This document shows, in pieces, positions 26,544 through 36,493 of a stretch of 64,000 nucleotides of DNA; the stretch's first letter is position 1; each line of letters starts with the position of its first letter. Under the pieces are notes generated by a model. That model made no database searches, was not told where the DNA came from, and was given only the letters and a program-made list of their open reading frames with translations. Both the position numbers and the translations under genes were made by a program. The stretch spans positions 4,712,001 to 4,776,000 of the forward strand of contig NZ_OZ061315.1 of NCBI RefSeq assembly GCF_964063325.1, in the 5' to 3' direction. The DNA is from Hafnia alvei (GTDB lineage Bacteria > Pseudomonadota > Gammaproteobacteria > Enterobacterales > Enterobacteriaceae).

Positions 26544-27572
26544 TTATCCCAACAAATTCTTCACTGTACCCAAGCGTACGTTGGCCTGCGCACTCAATGC
26601 CTGATTAAGGCTAGAAAACTGGCTGCTGCTGTTTTGCAGATGTTCGCCCAATGCCTGAGAAACAGCCAGCGCCTGCTGCGGCTCATACGGCGTGGCCATT
26701 CCCTCAATACGCGTACGAACACGCTCTTGCTGGAAACGTAATTTCCCACGCTGATGGGTAATTTGCTCCAGCGCAGTTAATACTTCTGTTCCCCGCTCAC
26801 GCAAGCGCTCTGGCTGCGCCGCAATTTGTTTGAGCACGTCGCCAATCGCGGGCTCTGGCTTTGGAGTTAGTGAAGAAAACGTTGAGTTAAAACGCTTTCC
26901 CTCACCGCGCACGCTTAAATGCGTGCTCACGCGCTCCCAACGCGACTCATCGACGCTGAATGTGACATCTCCCGTGCTATCTTGGCGGGCATGCACCCCA
27001 AAACGCCCCAGTCCTTGATTCAAACGCATTATGGCCTGACGCTCAGAGCTATTTTGCGTAAGCGATACCGCAGCCATTTCTCGTTTGTTGCCACCGAGAG
27101 AGAAAACCAACGTCTCTGCATCTCCGCCCTGCAACAGTTTCTCTCCGTCTGGCAGCGCAAAATTCACCTGAGTTTTGCCTTCCAGCTTCACGTTGAAATG
27201 TCGATCAACGGTGTTGCCGGAAAGCTGCGCGCGATTATCCAGCAAACTTTGCAACCCTTTAGCCTGCTGACGAATGGTATCTGGCCGAGTTTGGCTATGA
27301 GTTGCTGAATGGCGTAGCTGCAAGAGCTGGCTTTCCGTTTGCGATAGAAAACTGTCTGCCTGCTGAACCGCCGTTAATTGCTGGTTCAACTGAACGTTAT
27401 AGCGCAGCGGGCGCGCTGAAATTAGCGGTGATTCAGGAAAGCTGGCCGGTGAGGCTGACGTCGTATCTGTAATGCCACGATTGCGAACCGACTGTGGGGC
27501 ATCAATACCTCCCCGCGTCAGCGGGGAAGTGGTTGAAGTTTGTAACGAGGAAGTGCTAAGACCAACTTGCAT
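26544..27572 (-). CDS. lafW: Hook-associated protein LafW
   Basis: This 342-residue protein is encoded directly after lfgL (start 5 bp beyond the lfgL stop), the Flag-2 lafW position. It is rich in Gln and Ser, with predicted helical ends (LNQQLTAVQQADSFLSQTES; C-terminal SQFSSLNQALSAQ) as in hook-associated proteins. Homology is visible only in that general composition, so the name rests mainly on gene order. Confidence 0.7.
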   Translation of the reverse strand: MQVGLSTSSLQTSTTSPLTRGGIDAPQSVRNRGITDTTSASPASFPESPLISARPLRYNVQLNQQLTAVQQADSFLSQTESQLLQLRHSATHSQTRPDTIRQQAKGLQSLLDNRAQLSGNTVDRHFNVKLEGKTQVNFALPDGEKLLQGGDAETLVFSLGGNKREMAAVSLTQNSSERQAIMRLNQGLGRFGVHARQDSTGDVTFSVDESRWERVSTHLSVRGEGKRFNSTFSSLTPKPEPAIGDVLKQIAAQPERLRERGTEVLTALEQITHQRGKLRFQQERVRTRIEGMATPYEPQQALAVSQALGEHLQNSSSQFSSLNQALSAQANVRLGTVKNLLG

Positions 27573-27577
27573 ATCAA

Positions 27578-28495
27578 TTACATCATGCTAAAAAGTGAGA
27601 GCTGACTAATCATACTGTAGGTTTTATTCGAAACCTGCATCGAGTTGTAATACAGCTGAAAATTGACCGACGCCGTGGCCATATCTAAACCAGACAAATC
27701 TTTGGCAACCATATCATTGGCCGTTTTCACATCGGTGTGCGCATCATCCAGCATCGTTAAACGATTTTGACGACCACCCAGATCGGTAAAAATAGCAGCC
27801 ACGTCGTCTGAAGAATCTTTCACGGCGCCCATCAGCGTATTGAGTTCATCCGCATAGTCAGAAGCAGGAATATTAGGATCCTGCATTTTATCGCTGAGCG
27901 ACTTCAGCTGATTCAACAAGTCCAGATCGTTGCCGCTACTCGAAAAAGCCCCGCTCAGGTTGGTATTTTCAGTGATGCTCACGCCGTTAGCCACCGCCGT
28001 TTCACGCGTGCCGTCGTTACCATTGTATTCATAGCTCTGGGTGGTTTCGTTCCACACTACCGGTTTCTGATCGGTTTTGGTGCCAGAAAACAGATAGCGA
28101 CCGTCCTCGTTTTTCGAGTTCAGAGTAGCCACCAGAGAGTCGAGCATAGAGCCAATCTCTTTGCCAAAGCCGGACATGTCTTCGCTGCTATGGGTATCGT
28201 TAGACGCCGCCAACAGTTTGTCATTGAGTGACATCAGCTGATTACTCAGCGCCGTCACGTGCGATTCCTGCATCGATAGGTTGCCGGACAAACGCGAAAT
28301 ATTGCTCTGATACTGAGTGATCGCTGACTGCTCGCGGTTAAGCTGCACCATACGCGAACTGGCGATGGGATCGTCAGACGGAACGTTGACGCGCTGCAAT
28401 GTCGACATCTGCTGCATCAGTTTATTCATCTGGGTGCCGTTTTTTCCCATCTGATAGGTCATCATATTGGCGTTGTAGAGGCCGCTGACTCGCAT
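27578..28495 (-). CDS. lfgL: Hook-filament junction protein, FlgL type
   Basis: This 305-residue HAP3 has a flagellin-like N-terminal D0/D1 (NANMMTYQMGKNGTQMNKLMQQ, LPSDDP-like VNVPSDDPIASSRMVQLNREQS) and a C-terminal helix ending SMISQLSLFSMM. It joins hook and filament with lfgK, the preceding gene. Confidence 0.92.
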   Translation of the reverse strand: MRVSGLYNANMMTYQMGKNGTQMNKLMQQMSTLQRVNVPSDDPIASSRMVQLNREQSAITQYQSNISRLSGNLSMQESHVTALSNQLMSLNDKLLAASNDTHSSEDMSGFGKEIGSMLDSLVATLNSKNEDGRYLFSGTKTDQKPVVWNETTQSYEYNGNDGTRETAVANGVSITENTNLSGAFSSSGNDLDLLNQLKSLSDKMQDPNIPASDYADELNTLMGAVKDSSDDVAAIFTDLGGRQNRLTMLDDAHTDVKTANDMVAKDLSGLDMATASVNFQLYYNSMQVSNKTYSMISQLSLFSMM

Positions 28496-28513
28496 GTTAA
28501 TTCCTTATTTTTA

Positions 28514-29884
28514 TCAGAGCAGATTCAGTAAATCGGAGAAGATCTGGTTACCCGCAGCAATCACCTTCATGTTTGACTGGTAGGCATTCATGTAAACCTG
28601 AAGATTAATCGCTTCTTCGTCCTGATCGACTGCGCTGAGGTTATCACGCTGATTCTGCGCTTCTACATAGACAGATATGGCTGCTTCGGCTTCGGTCTGG
28701 TTCTCACGACTGGCGATACCGATAGAGCTAATAATCGCGGCAGCACCTTCATTGATGCTCATATTGCCCATACCGCCGATGTCCACTTTCTTGTTTTTCA
28801 GTTCAATCAGTAAATTCAGGTTATCACCGTTACCCGTTTCATCATCTTTACCTGAAAGCGCCAGCTCATCGGGCTTGATGTCGGTGATAGTCAACATGCC
28901 CGCGGGATTACTCAAATCGAAATTAAACAGCGGCTTACCCGGTTGCCCCTTAAGGTCGAAACCTTGTCCGAGCTGATCGTTGAACATGGTCGCGATAGAT
29001 TCCGCCATGCCCTGAACTGACTCCTGCATTTCTTTGAGCGTACCCTGCTCATAATCATTCAGCGCGCCAAGCTGACCGCCGGTTGCCGGATTAATCGTGT
29101 ATTCAGAACCGGCATATTTCAGGGTCAGTAGCTGGCTGCCATCGGGTTGAGTGGTCGTGGCAAGCTGCCCCGAACTCCGTCCATTGACCAATGGCTGACC
29201 ATTTGGCAAGGCGACCGTGTAATTGCCTTTCGCATCCTCGCTGACTTTCACGTCAACCATGCTGCTCATCTGTTTCACCAGCTCATCACGCTGATCGCGC
29301 AGCACGTTGGTGTTACCGCCGGTGGCTTCAAGCTCAGCAATTTTCTGGTTATAGCCTGCGATGTTCGAGCTCAGCGTATTCACGCTGTCTACCGTGGCAT
29401 TACGCTGGCTATTGATTGACGTTTTCTGGCTAGTAATAAAATTATTAATGTTATTAAAACGCGTCGCCATCGACTGCGCTTCGTTGATCAATTGCTGGCG
29501 CAGCGCGGGGGAATCAGGCTGCGTGGTGAGCTCATTAAGCGAGGCAAAAAGCTTATCGATACCGTTGCCCAAACTGGTGGTATCCGTGCCAATCACCGAC
29601 TCCAACGCACCAATGTACTTTTGCCCGGAATCATAATAGTTAGCTTTACTGTTGGTGCCCCATACCTGACTGGTCAAATACTGATCCGAGATACGGCGAA
29701 TACTGTCAACCTGAACGCCGTTACCCGCCGACAGTCCCACTGAGCCCATCGGCCCTACGGCGCTTTGCAAAATACCTTGGCGGCTATAGCCCGGCGTTAA
29801 GGCATTCTGAACGTTCATACCAACGGTATTCATACCTAACTTGGCGGCTTGAAGGCCGCTGTAAGCGTTACTGATTAAACTCAT
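28514..29884 (-). CDS. lfgK: Hook-associated protein 1, FlgK type
   Basis: This 456-residue HAP1 begins MSLISNAYSGLQAAKLGMNT with the rod/hook D0 signature and ends with the FlgK/FlgE C-terminal motif (LQVYMNAYQSNMKVIAAGNQ). It is shorter than primary FlgK (about 547), consistent with a reduced central domain. The ATG overlaps the lfgJ stop region by four bases. Confidence 0.93.
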   Translation of the reverse strand: MSLISNAYSGLQAAKLGMNTVGMNVQNALTPGYSRQGILQSAVGPMGSVGLSAGNGVQVDSIRRISDQYLTSQVWGTNSKANYYDSGQKYIGALESVIGTDTTSLGNGIDKLFASLNELTTQPDSPALRQQLINEAQSMATRFNNINNFITSQKTSINSQRNATVDSVNTLSSNIAGYNQKIAELEATGGNTNVLRDQRDELVKQMSSMVDVKVSEDAKGNYTVALPNGQPLVNGRSSGQLATTTQPDGSQLLTLKYAGSEYTINPATGGQLGALNDYEQGTLKEMQESVQGMAESIATMFNDQLGQGFDLKGQPGKPLFNFDLSNPAGMLTITDIKPDELALSGKDDETGNGDNLNLLIELKNKKVDIGGMGNMSINEGAAAIISSIGIASRENQTEAEAAISVYVEAQNQRDNLSAVDQDEEAINLQVYMNAYQSNMKVIAAGNQIFSDLLNLL

Positions 29885-30303
29885 AATGATTCCTGTCCGC
29901 GGCTAAGTACTGGGATAACGGGCGTTTCAAGCTCTACGGGCTCTTGCGCTTCTACAGAATCAGAAGCGACATTTTCGCCCTCAATCTTAAGCGCGCGTTC
30001 CATTCCCTTAACCTGAGGATCGAGCTGGTTAATCAGCATGGTGGCAATTCCACTGCTGCGCTGTGAAGCCAGCTGCGAGGCCAGTTTGTCATCATAAAAA
30101 TCACGCATCATGCGCTGCTGCTTACTGTTGAACGGATCATCATCTGCCGCTAACGCATCCGAAGCTTTACGCATCTGCTGCATCATCGAACGCAGGAACA
30201 TTGCTTCAAACTGCTCGGCGGCCTGATCTAAATTCTGTGCTTTCAGCGTGCCGGTGAAATCTCCCGGCAGCACGGTACTTTGGCGATTAATGGCATCAAT
30301 CAT
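29881..30303 (-). CDS. lfgJ: Rod-binding protein, FlgJ N-terminal domain only
   Basis: This 140-residue protein contains only the rod-capping half of FlgJ (AAEQFEAMFLRSMMQQMRKAS, MRDFYDDKLASQLA). The muramidase half of primary FlgJ (about 313 residues in E. coli) is absent, and no replacement lytic enzyme is seen in the locus. The gene is intact in its operon, so this is a natural single-domain form, not a truncation. Confidence 0.9.
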   Translation of the reverse strand: MIDAINRQSTVLPGDFTGTLKAQNLDQAAEQFEAMFLRSMMQQMRKASDALAADDDPFNSKQQRMMRDFYDDKLASQLASQRSSGIATMLINQLDPQVKGMERALKIEGENVASDSVEAQEPVELETPVIPVLSRGQESL

Positions 30304-30313
30304 GGTTTTTTCC

Positions 30314-31408
30314 TTAAATAACCACGAGTTCAGCGTCTAACGCGCCTGCTTCGTGTAATGCCTGCAAGATAGCCATGGTGTCATCCGGCGCGGCTCCTAA
30401 GCTATTGATGGTGTTTACGATGCTACGCAGGCTGGTGCCTGCGGCAACGGTCACCATCTGGCCTTGGCCTCGGTTCACATCAATATCGCTTTGTGGCGTA
30501 GTGACCGTTTCACCGTTGCTGAAGGCATTAGGTTGGCTCACGTTGCGACTTTCGCGAATACTGACGGTTAAATTACCGTGAGAAACAGCGGCCGCCCGCA
30601 CCACAACGCCATCTCCAATCACTACCGTGCCGGTTCGTGCGTTAAACACCACGCGAGGCGGCTGTTTACCGGCGTTAATCTGCACGTCTTCCAGCATCGA
30701 CATAAAGGCCACGCGAGCGCCTGCGTCCTGCGGCGCTCTCACCACCACGTTGGTCGCGCTTTGCGCCGTTGCGGTATTTGCACCAAAGGCCTGATTCAGC
30801 GCCACGGCAACGTTGTTCGCCGTTTTAAAACTCGGGCGTTTCAAATTCAGCGTAACCAAATTGCTTACCTGAAAATCACTAGGAATTTCACGTTCAATCG
30901 ACGCCCCGTTCGGCACCCGCCCAACGGTTGGCGTGTTCATGGTGATGCTGGAACCGCTATCGCCTTCGGCTTTAAAACCGCCGACCACCACGTTCCCCTG
31001 AGCCAATGCATAAACTTCACCGTCGGCACCGCGCAGCTGGGTCAACAGCAACGTACCACCGCGCAAGCTTTTGGCATCACCGATAGAGGAAACGGTGATA
31101 TCAACGGATTGCCCGCGCGCATACATCGGAGGCAGCGTGGCGCTGATCGCCACCGCCGCCACGTTTTTCACCTTAGGGTCAATCTTGGCCGGTAACTGTA
31201 CGCCAAACTGACGCAGCATATTGGTGACCGATTGGCTGGTGAACTTCACCTGATTTTTGTCGCCGGTGCCGTCCAAACCCACCACCAAACTGTAACCAAT
31301 CAGTTGGTTACCACGAACGCCTTGCACATCCACCAGCGAGCCTAGCGGCTGCGCCAATGACATTGAACTCCACAGGAGGGCGACAACCAGCGTAAGGAAT
31401 CTGCACAT
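30314..31408 (-). CDS. lfgI: P-ring protein, FlgI type
   Basis: This protein of about 364 residues forms the periplasmic P ring. A signal peptide is visible (hydrophobic run to about residue 19, cleavage after SLA). Family motifs include LVDVQGVRGNQLIGYSLVVG and GTVVIGDGV. The ATG at 31408 is preferred because AGGAG lies 9 bp upstream; the ATG at 31417 abuts that Shine-Dalgarno. Confidence 0.94.
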   Translation of the reverse strand: MCRFLTLVVALLWSSMSLAQPLGSLVDVQGVRGNQLIGYSLVVGLDGTGDKNQVKFTSQSVTNMLRQFGVQLPAKIDPKVKNVAAVAISATLPPMYARGQSVDITVSSIGDAKSLRGGTLLLTQLRGADGEVYALAQGNVVVGGFKAEGDSGSSITMNTPTVGRVPNGASIEREIPSDFQVSNLVTLNLKRPSFKTANNVAVALNQAFGANTATAQSATNVVVRAPQDAGARVAFMSMLEDVQINAGKQPPRVVFNARTGTVVIGDGVVVRAAAVSHGNLTVSIRESRNVSQPNAFSNGETVTTPQSDIDVNRGQGQMVTVAAGTSLRSIVNTINSLGAAPDDTMAILQALHEAGALDAELVVI

Positions 31409-31425
31409 GTTGAACATCTCCTGAA

Positions 31426-32091
31426 TTAAATAGGGAACAGCGGATGGTTAAAGATCCGCGTCAACCAGCCGGCTGAGTTGGAATCACTTAACGCACCACG
31501 ACCTGCATACGAGATACGAGCGTTCGCAATACGCTGCGACGAAATGGTGTTATCGCGCTCGATATCATCGGTTCGAACCAATCCGGTGACGCGCATATAC
31601 TCATCGCCCTGATTTAAGGTCAGCCACTTTTCGCCGCGTACCACTAAAACCCCGTTAGCCAAGATTTTATGTACTGCCACGGTAATAGAACCGCGCAGCA
31701 TATTTTGCTGGGCGGAAGAGGCATTGCCGTTAAAGGAGCGATCGGCACCGATAGAGCCACTCAGCTTATCCACTGCGTGGCCAAAGGCTTCCGGTGCGGC
31801 GATAGACGCATCATTCTTCTTGCCGAAGTTGGTGCGCGCCTGTTTGCTGGACTGCGTAGACTCATCAAGTCGTACCGTCAGAATATCGCCCACGCGGTAT
31901 GCGCGGCGATCCTGGGTCAGAGACCAGTTGTAACCGGCGTTGTATAGCCCGCCACCCTGCACTGCAACCGGCTGCTGCAGTATTTCCTCTGGCGGCGCAT
32001 AGGCCGCATCATCCTTGTGTACCAGCAGCGCAGGGCTTTCACAGCCCGCTAGCGCCATCAACAGGACACACATCAACATCTGCTTTTTCAT
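31426..32091 (-). CDS. lfgH: L-ring lipoprotein, FlgH type
   Basis: This 221-residue outer-membrane lipoprotein has a lipobox LAGC at residues 14-17. FlgH motifs are DILTVRLDESTQSSK and the C-terminal SSQRIANARISYAGRG. It forms the L ring with the P ring of lfgI. Confidence 0.94.
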   Translation of the reverse strand: MKKQMLMCVLLMALAGCESPALLVHKDDAAYAPPEEILQQPVAVQGGGLYNAGYNWSLTQDRRAYRVGDILTVRLDESTQSSKQARTNFGKKNDASIAAPEAFGHAVDKLSGSIGADRSFNGNASSAQQNMLRGSITVAVHKILANGVLVVRGEKWLTLNQGDEYMRVTGLVRTDDIERDNTISSQRIANARISYAGRGALSDSNSAGWLTRIFNHPLFPI

Positions 32092-32126
32092 AACGTTCTT
32101 CGCTTTACTCTTTCACCAAGCCGCCG

Positions 32127-32912
32127 TTACAGCGACTGAGTGACAAACTTCAACATATCATCTGCAGCCGAAACCATTTTCGCGTTCATTTCGTAGGCGC
32201 GCTGAACGGTGATCATGTCGACCATCTCTTCAACAACCTGTACGTTTGAACCTTCCAGTGTTCCCTGCTCCAACTGTCCAAGGGCATCTTCACCCGGCAC
32301 ACCTTCCACGGCTTCGCCGCTGGCCGCCGTTTCGCGATAAAGATTGCCGCCAACCGCTTCTAATCCGGCCGGATTAACAAAATTCACCAGCGTGATTTGC
32401 CCAAGCTCTACCGGATCGGCTTCGCCACCCACGGTCGCAGACACGGTGCCGTCTTTGGCAATCGACAGCTCTTTGGTGTTGGCCGGAAGCTCAATCGCAG
32501 GCACCAACGGTAAGCCTGCGGCGTTGGTCACCACGCCGTCGGCGTTGAGTTGTAGGTTGCCTGCACGCGTATAGGCGATATCGCCATCTGGCGTTTCTAC
32601 CTGGAAGAAACCTTGGCCCGTAATCGCCACGTCCATCTGCTGCTTGGTGATCTGCATGCTGCCCACGGAGAACTCTTTTTGAGTCCCCACGATTTTCACG
32701 CCGGTGCCGTACTGAATACCGGTTGGAGCCACGTTGTTCTGATCAAGCTGCGCGCCCGGAGCTCGCTGAGTTTGGTAGAACAGATCGTCAAACATCACGC
32801 GGTCGCGTTTGAAACCGGTGGTATTCACGTTTGCCAAGTTATTGGAAATGGCGCTCATTTTGGCGTCTTGCGCTGCAAGGCCGGTTTTACTGATCCATAA
32901 AGCTGGATTCAT
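32127..32912 (-). CDS. lfgG: Distal rod protein, FlgG type
   Basis: This 261-residue axial protein has N-terminal ALWISKTGLAAQDAKMSAIS with NNLANVNTTGFKR, and C-terminal MVDMITVQRAYEMNAKMV. Length equals E. coli FlgG (260). It lies between lfgF and lfgH as in primary loci. Confidence 0.95.
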   Translation of the reverse strand: MNPALWISKTGLAAQDAKMSAISNNLANVNTTGFKRDRVMFDDLFYQTQRAPGAQLDQNNVAPTGIQYGTGVKIVGTQKEFSVGSMQITKQQMDVAITGQGFFQVETPDGDIAYTRAGNLQLNADGVVTNAAGLPLVPAIELPANTKELSIAKDGTVSATVGGEADPVELGQITLVNFVNPAGLEAVGGNLYRETAASGEAVEGVPGEDALGQLEQGTLEGSNVQVVEEMVDMITVQRAYEMNAKMVSAADDMLKFVTQSL

Positions 32913-32927
32913 GATTTATTCCTTAAT

Positions 32928-33659
32928 TTAGCTGCCACGGATCAGTCGATTACCGGCTGTCGCCAAATCTTCTGCGGCTTTCATCATCTTGATTTGGGCT
33001 TCAAATTGGCGGTTCAGAGCAATACTGGAAACCATTTCGCTAATCGCTGAAATATTGCTGCTTTCCAGATGTCCGGCGGTGATTTCAACGGCATCGCTGC
33101 GTGGGTTATTCCGCGTGGCGCTAATCAATAAGCCGTCGGCGTCTTTTGAAAGCTGATCCGCAGGAATATCCACCAGCTTGATACGATCGACATCCATGGC
33201 CGCGTTGACGTCACCGTCTTGCGGAACAATCGTGATGGTGCCGTCATCGCCAATGGAAAGATCGGAAAACGGCGGCAATACCACCGGACCGGTTTCACCA
33301 ATCACGGGGCGGCCGTTAATGGTTAAATCACCATCAGGGCTGACATCCATCTGACCGTTGCGGGTATAAACTTCGCGATTGCCGCTACCCACGGCGATCA
33401 GCCCATTGCCTTTGATGGCAATATCCAGCTCACGCCCGGTATCTCTCACCGCGCCCGGCGTCATATCCACACCGCTGTTTTGCTCCTGCACCAGATAGCG
33501 CGAGTCGTAGCCCGACCCCGCCACCTGCTGGGATAAAGCGCTTTCTAAGTCACCACGAAATCCGCTGGTGTTCACGTTCGCCAGATTATTGGAATGAATC
33601 TGCTGCTGTGACAGGCTGCGGTTAGCGCCGCTAACGGCGGTATAAATTAAGTGATCCAT
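32928..33659 (-). CDS. lfgF: Proximal rod protein, FlgF type
   Basis: This 243-residue axial protein has N-terminal MDHLIYTAVSGANRS with NNLANVNTSGFRGD and C-terminal MVSSIALNRQFEAQIKMM. Its start overlaps the lfgE stop by one base. Confidence 0.94.
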   Translation of the reverse strand: MDHLIYTAVSGANRSLSQQQIHSNNLANVNTSGFRGDLESALSQQVAGSGYDSRYLVQEQNSGVDMTPGAVRDTGRELDIAIKGNGLIAVGSGNREVYTRNGQMDVSPDGDLTINGRPVIGETGPVVLPPFSDLSIGDDGTITIVPQDGDVNAAMDVDRIKLVDIPADQLSKDADGLLISATRNNPRSDAVEITAGHLESSNISAISEMVSSIALNRQFEAQIKMMKAAEDLATAGNRLIRGS

Positions 33660-34870
33660 TAGACCGCCTGGAACAGAGCCGACATCATGCTGTCATTGGT
33701 GCTGATAACTTTGGTGTTGGCCTGATAGTTGCGCTGTGCGGTCATCAAACCCACCAGCTCGGCGGTTAAGTCCACATTGGATTCCTCCAGTGCGCTCGCC
33801 TTGATAGAACCTAACAGGCCAGAACCCGGCGCGCCGGTCAGCGGTGTACCCGATGCGGAAGTTTGCGCCCACGTAGTACCATCTTGTGAAGCCAGTCCAT
33901 CTGGGTTGGTAAAGTTGGCCAGAATCAGCTGGCCTTGCAGCATACGTTCGCCGTTCGAGAAGGTGGCATAAACAAAGCCTTCTTCATCAATCTGCTGACC
34001 CGTTTTTTCGCCAGATGCGTAGCCATCACCTTTGTTTTTGGTCACTGAGAAGTCGGAACCAAATTGCGTCGTTCCCGCGTAGTTCAGCTCGAGATCCAGA
34101 TCTTCAGCCCCAGGTATCGACAGTGAAATGCCGACGGCCCCATTTGGTACTTCCATCACGCCCTGAGCGCTAAAGGAAATCGTCTGGGTCGCCCCTTTGG
34201 TTGGGTCAGTCGCATCGGGAACAGGCTCACCATCCATGTAGTAATGGCTGGTCCAGGTGTTATCTGCGTTCTTAACAAAATACTGCGACAACGTGTGCTC
34301 ACGACCCAAAGAGTCATAAACCTGCGTGGTGTAGGTATTGTTGTATGAAGAGCTGTCTTTCGGATCTAACGGCGTGACCTTAGGTACTTCGGCGTTAGCA
34401 TCCAAGTTAGCCGTAAACTCCAGCCCGTTGGTGGCTTTGGCAGGGATCGCGCCGCTGCTGATGTTCAGGTTACCGACGTTACCCACCTGTAATACGCCGT
34501 TGGCATCAACCGGATAACCTTGCAAATTCATACCCTGTCGATTGACCAGATTACCGTTGGTATCTGTACCGAAATAACCTGCACGGGTATAGGCCTCTGT
34601 ACCTGCGCTATCGCGCACCACGAAGAAACCGTTGCCAGAAATCGCCAGATCCAGCGCGCTTGAAGAGGCCATGATATTACCGCCACGGGTAATACTTTGC
34701 GTAACGCCACTCACGCCCACGCCCAGCGGCTGAGACTGCGCATACAGCGCAGAGAACTCCGCACGGCCAGACTTAAACCCTACGGTGCCGGAGTTAGCAA
34801 TGTTGTTACTGATAGCGCTAAGCTGCTGAGTGATGGCGTTCAAGCCTGAGGTTGCAATACTAAAGCTCAT
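33659..34870 (-). CDS. lfgE: Hook protein, FlgE type
   Basis: This 403-residue hook subunit begins MSFSIATSGLNAITQQLSA with NNIANSGTVGFKSGRAEF and ends LVGLMTAQRNYQANTKVIST, both FlgE signatures. Length matches FlgE (about 402). It is assembled by the LfgD cap encoded upstream. Confidence 0.95.
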   Translation of the reverse strand: MSFSIATSGLNAITQQLSAISNNIANSGTVGFKSGRAEFSALYAQSQPLGVGVSGVTQSITRGGNIMASSSALDLAISGNGFFVVRDSAGTEAYTRAGYFGTDTNGNLVNRQGMNLQGYPVDANGVLQVGNVGNLNISSGAIPAKATNGLEFTANLDANAEVPKVTPLDPKDSSSYNNTYTTQVYDSLGREHTLSQYFVKNADNTWTSHYYMDGEPVPDATDPTKGATQTISFSAQGVMEVPNGAVGISLSIPGAEDLDLELNYAGTTQFGSDFSVTKNKGDGYASGEKTGQQIDEEGFVYATFSNGERMLQGQLILANFTNPDGLASQDGTTWAQTSASGTPLTGAPGSGLLGSIKASALEESNVDLTAELVGLMTAQRNYQANTKVISTNDSMMSALFQAV

Positions 34871-34925
34871 AAAATCTTTCCTGATCTAAATTGGATTAGT
34901 GTTCGAAAGTGTTCCGTTTTCGAAA

Positions 34926-35621
34926 TTACGCTTTGCGCGTGTCGGTATTATTGGATGGACTATTCATCCCAAACTGGCTGATGTAGTTATAAGGAACCTC
35001 ACCCAGCCCAGCGATATTCAACATGGTGGCACTGCCATCCAATGGAATACGCACGTTGTTAACCACGCCACCCACCTCAATTGGAACCGACTCTTCGCCG
35101 GTATCCGTTACCACGCTGAGCGTGTACTTGCCTTCAGTCAGCCCCAGCTCTTTAGGGTCAATTTTGAAATCAACCTGCCCGGCTTCCTGCTGGCCCAGCT
35201 CAATTTTGTGCTCAGTGCCGGCTTCGTCTTTGACATACACCGTGACCACGCCCGCGGCGTGATCCAGTGACAGACGACCGTCGATGACCGTACTGCCGTC
35301 AGTTTCAATTTTGTCGGTCTGAACCATCACCTTCTGCCCCACCAAGTTGCCGGTAGACAGGGTTTGCAGGTTATCCATCAACACCGCATTGTTTTGCATC
35401 AGTGCGGACATAGACTCCATTGACTGCACCTGAGACAGCTGCGCCAACTGGCTAACGTACTCGGTACCATCGGTTGGGTTCAGCGGATCCTGATTTTGGA
35501 TCTGCGCAACCAATAGCGTCATAAACAGGTTGTTCATGCTCGCGGCACTGTTATCGTTGCTGGCAACACGGCTGTTATTGCTAGCTGTATCCGCATAGCT
35601 CTGCGCGTCATTTACGTTCAT
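34926..35621 (-). CDS. lfgD: Hook-cap protein, FlgD type
   Basis: This 231-residue hook scaffold has an N-terminal FlgD motif FMTLLVAQIQNQDPLNPTDG with YVSQLAQLSQVQSM and a C-terminal FlgD Ig-like/tudor region. It lies 4 bp upstream of the lfgC junction and 55 bp before lfgE. Confidence 0.94.
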   Translation of the reverse strand: MNVNDAQSYADTASNNSRVASNDNSAASMNNLFMTLLVAQIQNQDPLNPTDGTEYVSQLAQLSQVQSMESMSALMQNNAVLMDNLQTLSTGNLVGQKVMVQTDKIETDGSTVIDGRLSLDHAAGVVTVYVKDEAGTEHKIELGQQEAGQVDFKIDPKELGLTEGKYTLSVVTDTGEESVPIEVGGVVNNVRIPLDGSATMLNIAGLGEVPYNYISQFGMNSPSNNTDTRKA

Positions 35622-35623
35622 GC

Positions 35624-36049
35624 TTAGGCTTCTCCAAGTCTCAGCAGGCTCTGCTGCATACTTTTCACACTGTTAAGAACTTCGACGTTAGTCTCGAAGC
35701 TACGGGATGCCGACATCATGTCGGCCATCTCTTCCACAACGTTAACGTCGGGATAAAAGACATAACCCTGATCGTTGGCCATGGGATGATTCGGCTCATA
35801 ACGCTGCACTGCGCCACCGGTTTCAACCACGTCCATAATTTGCACTCGCGCGCCGGCCAAGGCTCTGTTGTCCATCAGCTCGCTGTTTTGGTACACCGCG
35901 GCAAACACGGGGCGGCGAGCTTTATACACAGCCCCCTCGTTGTCCGCTGGCGACTCCGCGTTCGCCAGATTACTGGCGATGGTGTTCAGACGAACGGTTT
36001 GCGCCGTCATTGCTGAACCAGAAACGCGATAAATATCCGTAAATGCCAT
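35624..36049 (-). CDS. lfgC: Proximal rod protein, FlgC type
   Basis: This 141-residue rod protein has N-terminal IYRVSGSAMTAQTVRLNTIA with SNLANAESP and C-terminal MADMMSASRSFETNVEVLNS. Second gene of the lfgB operon. Confidence 0.94.
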   Translation of the reverse strand: MAFTDIYRVSGSAMTAQTVRLNTIASNLANAESPADNEGAVYKARRPVFAAVYQNSELMDNRALAGARVQIMDVVETGGAVQRYEPNHPMANDQGYVFYPDVNVVEEMADMMSASRSFETNVEVLNSVKSMQQSLLRLGEA

Positions 36050-36071
36050 TGTCCGTTGTTACCTAAATCAA

Positions 36072-36422
36072 TTACTTACCGTCAATTGCCTTTTTAAGGC
36101 CCACAAACTTCATGTTTAAAAACGCTAAGCTGGTTTGGTAATCCAGCGCGTTTTTCGAGAACTCAGCCTGCTCAACGTCCAGAGCAACGGTGTTGCCATC
36201 GCTAGCGGGCTGATAAGGCACGCGATATTTGAGTTCTGCCGAGTTGTTGGTCGAAAAGTTCAAACTCGAACGTTGCATCTCAGCGGCAAAATCAATATCT
36301 TTAGCCTGAAAGTTTGGGGTGTCGACGTTAGCTAAGTTCGCCGATAACAGCTCTGCTCGGGAAAGTCGAAGCTGTACCGCCTGTGGATGAACACCTAATG
36401 CCTTGTCAAAACTTAAGCCCAC
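36072..36422 (-). CDS. lfgB: Proximal rod protein, FlgB type
   Basis: This 116-residue rod protein has N-terminal LRLSRAELLSANLANVDTPN followed by FQAKDIDF, typical of FlgB. It is the first gene of a twelve-gene operon lfgBCDEFGHIJKL-lafW driven from the sigma-54 promoter at 36494-36510, about 72 bp upstream. Confidence 0.94.
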   Translation of the reverse strand: MGLSFDKALGVHPQAVQLRLSRAELLSANLANVDTPNFQAKDIDFAAEMQRSSLNFSTNNSAELKYRVPYQPASDGNTVALDVEQAEFSKNALDYQTSLAFLNMKFVGLKKAIDGK

Positions 36423-36493
36423 TGAAACTTCCTCTCATCACGTCGTTGTAAAATGTTGTTTCTCTGTCATTTACTGCTGTCCGCCACTGATAT

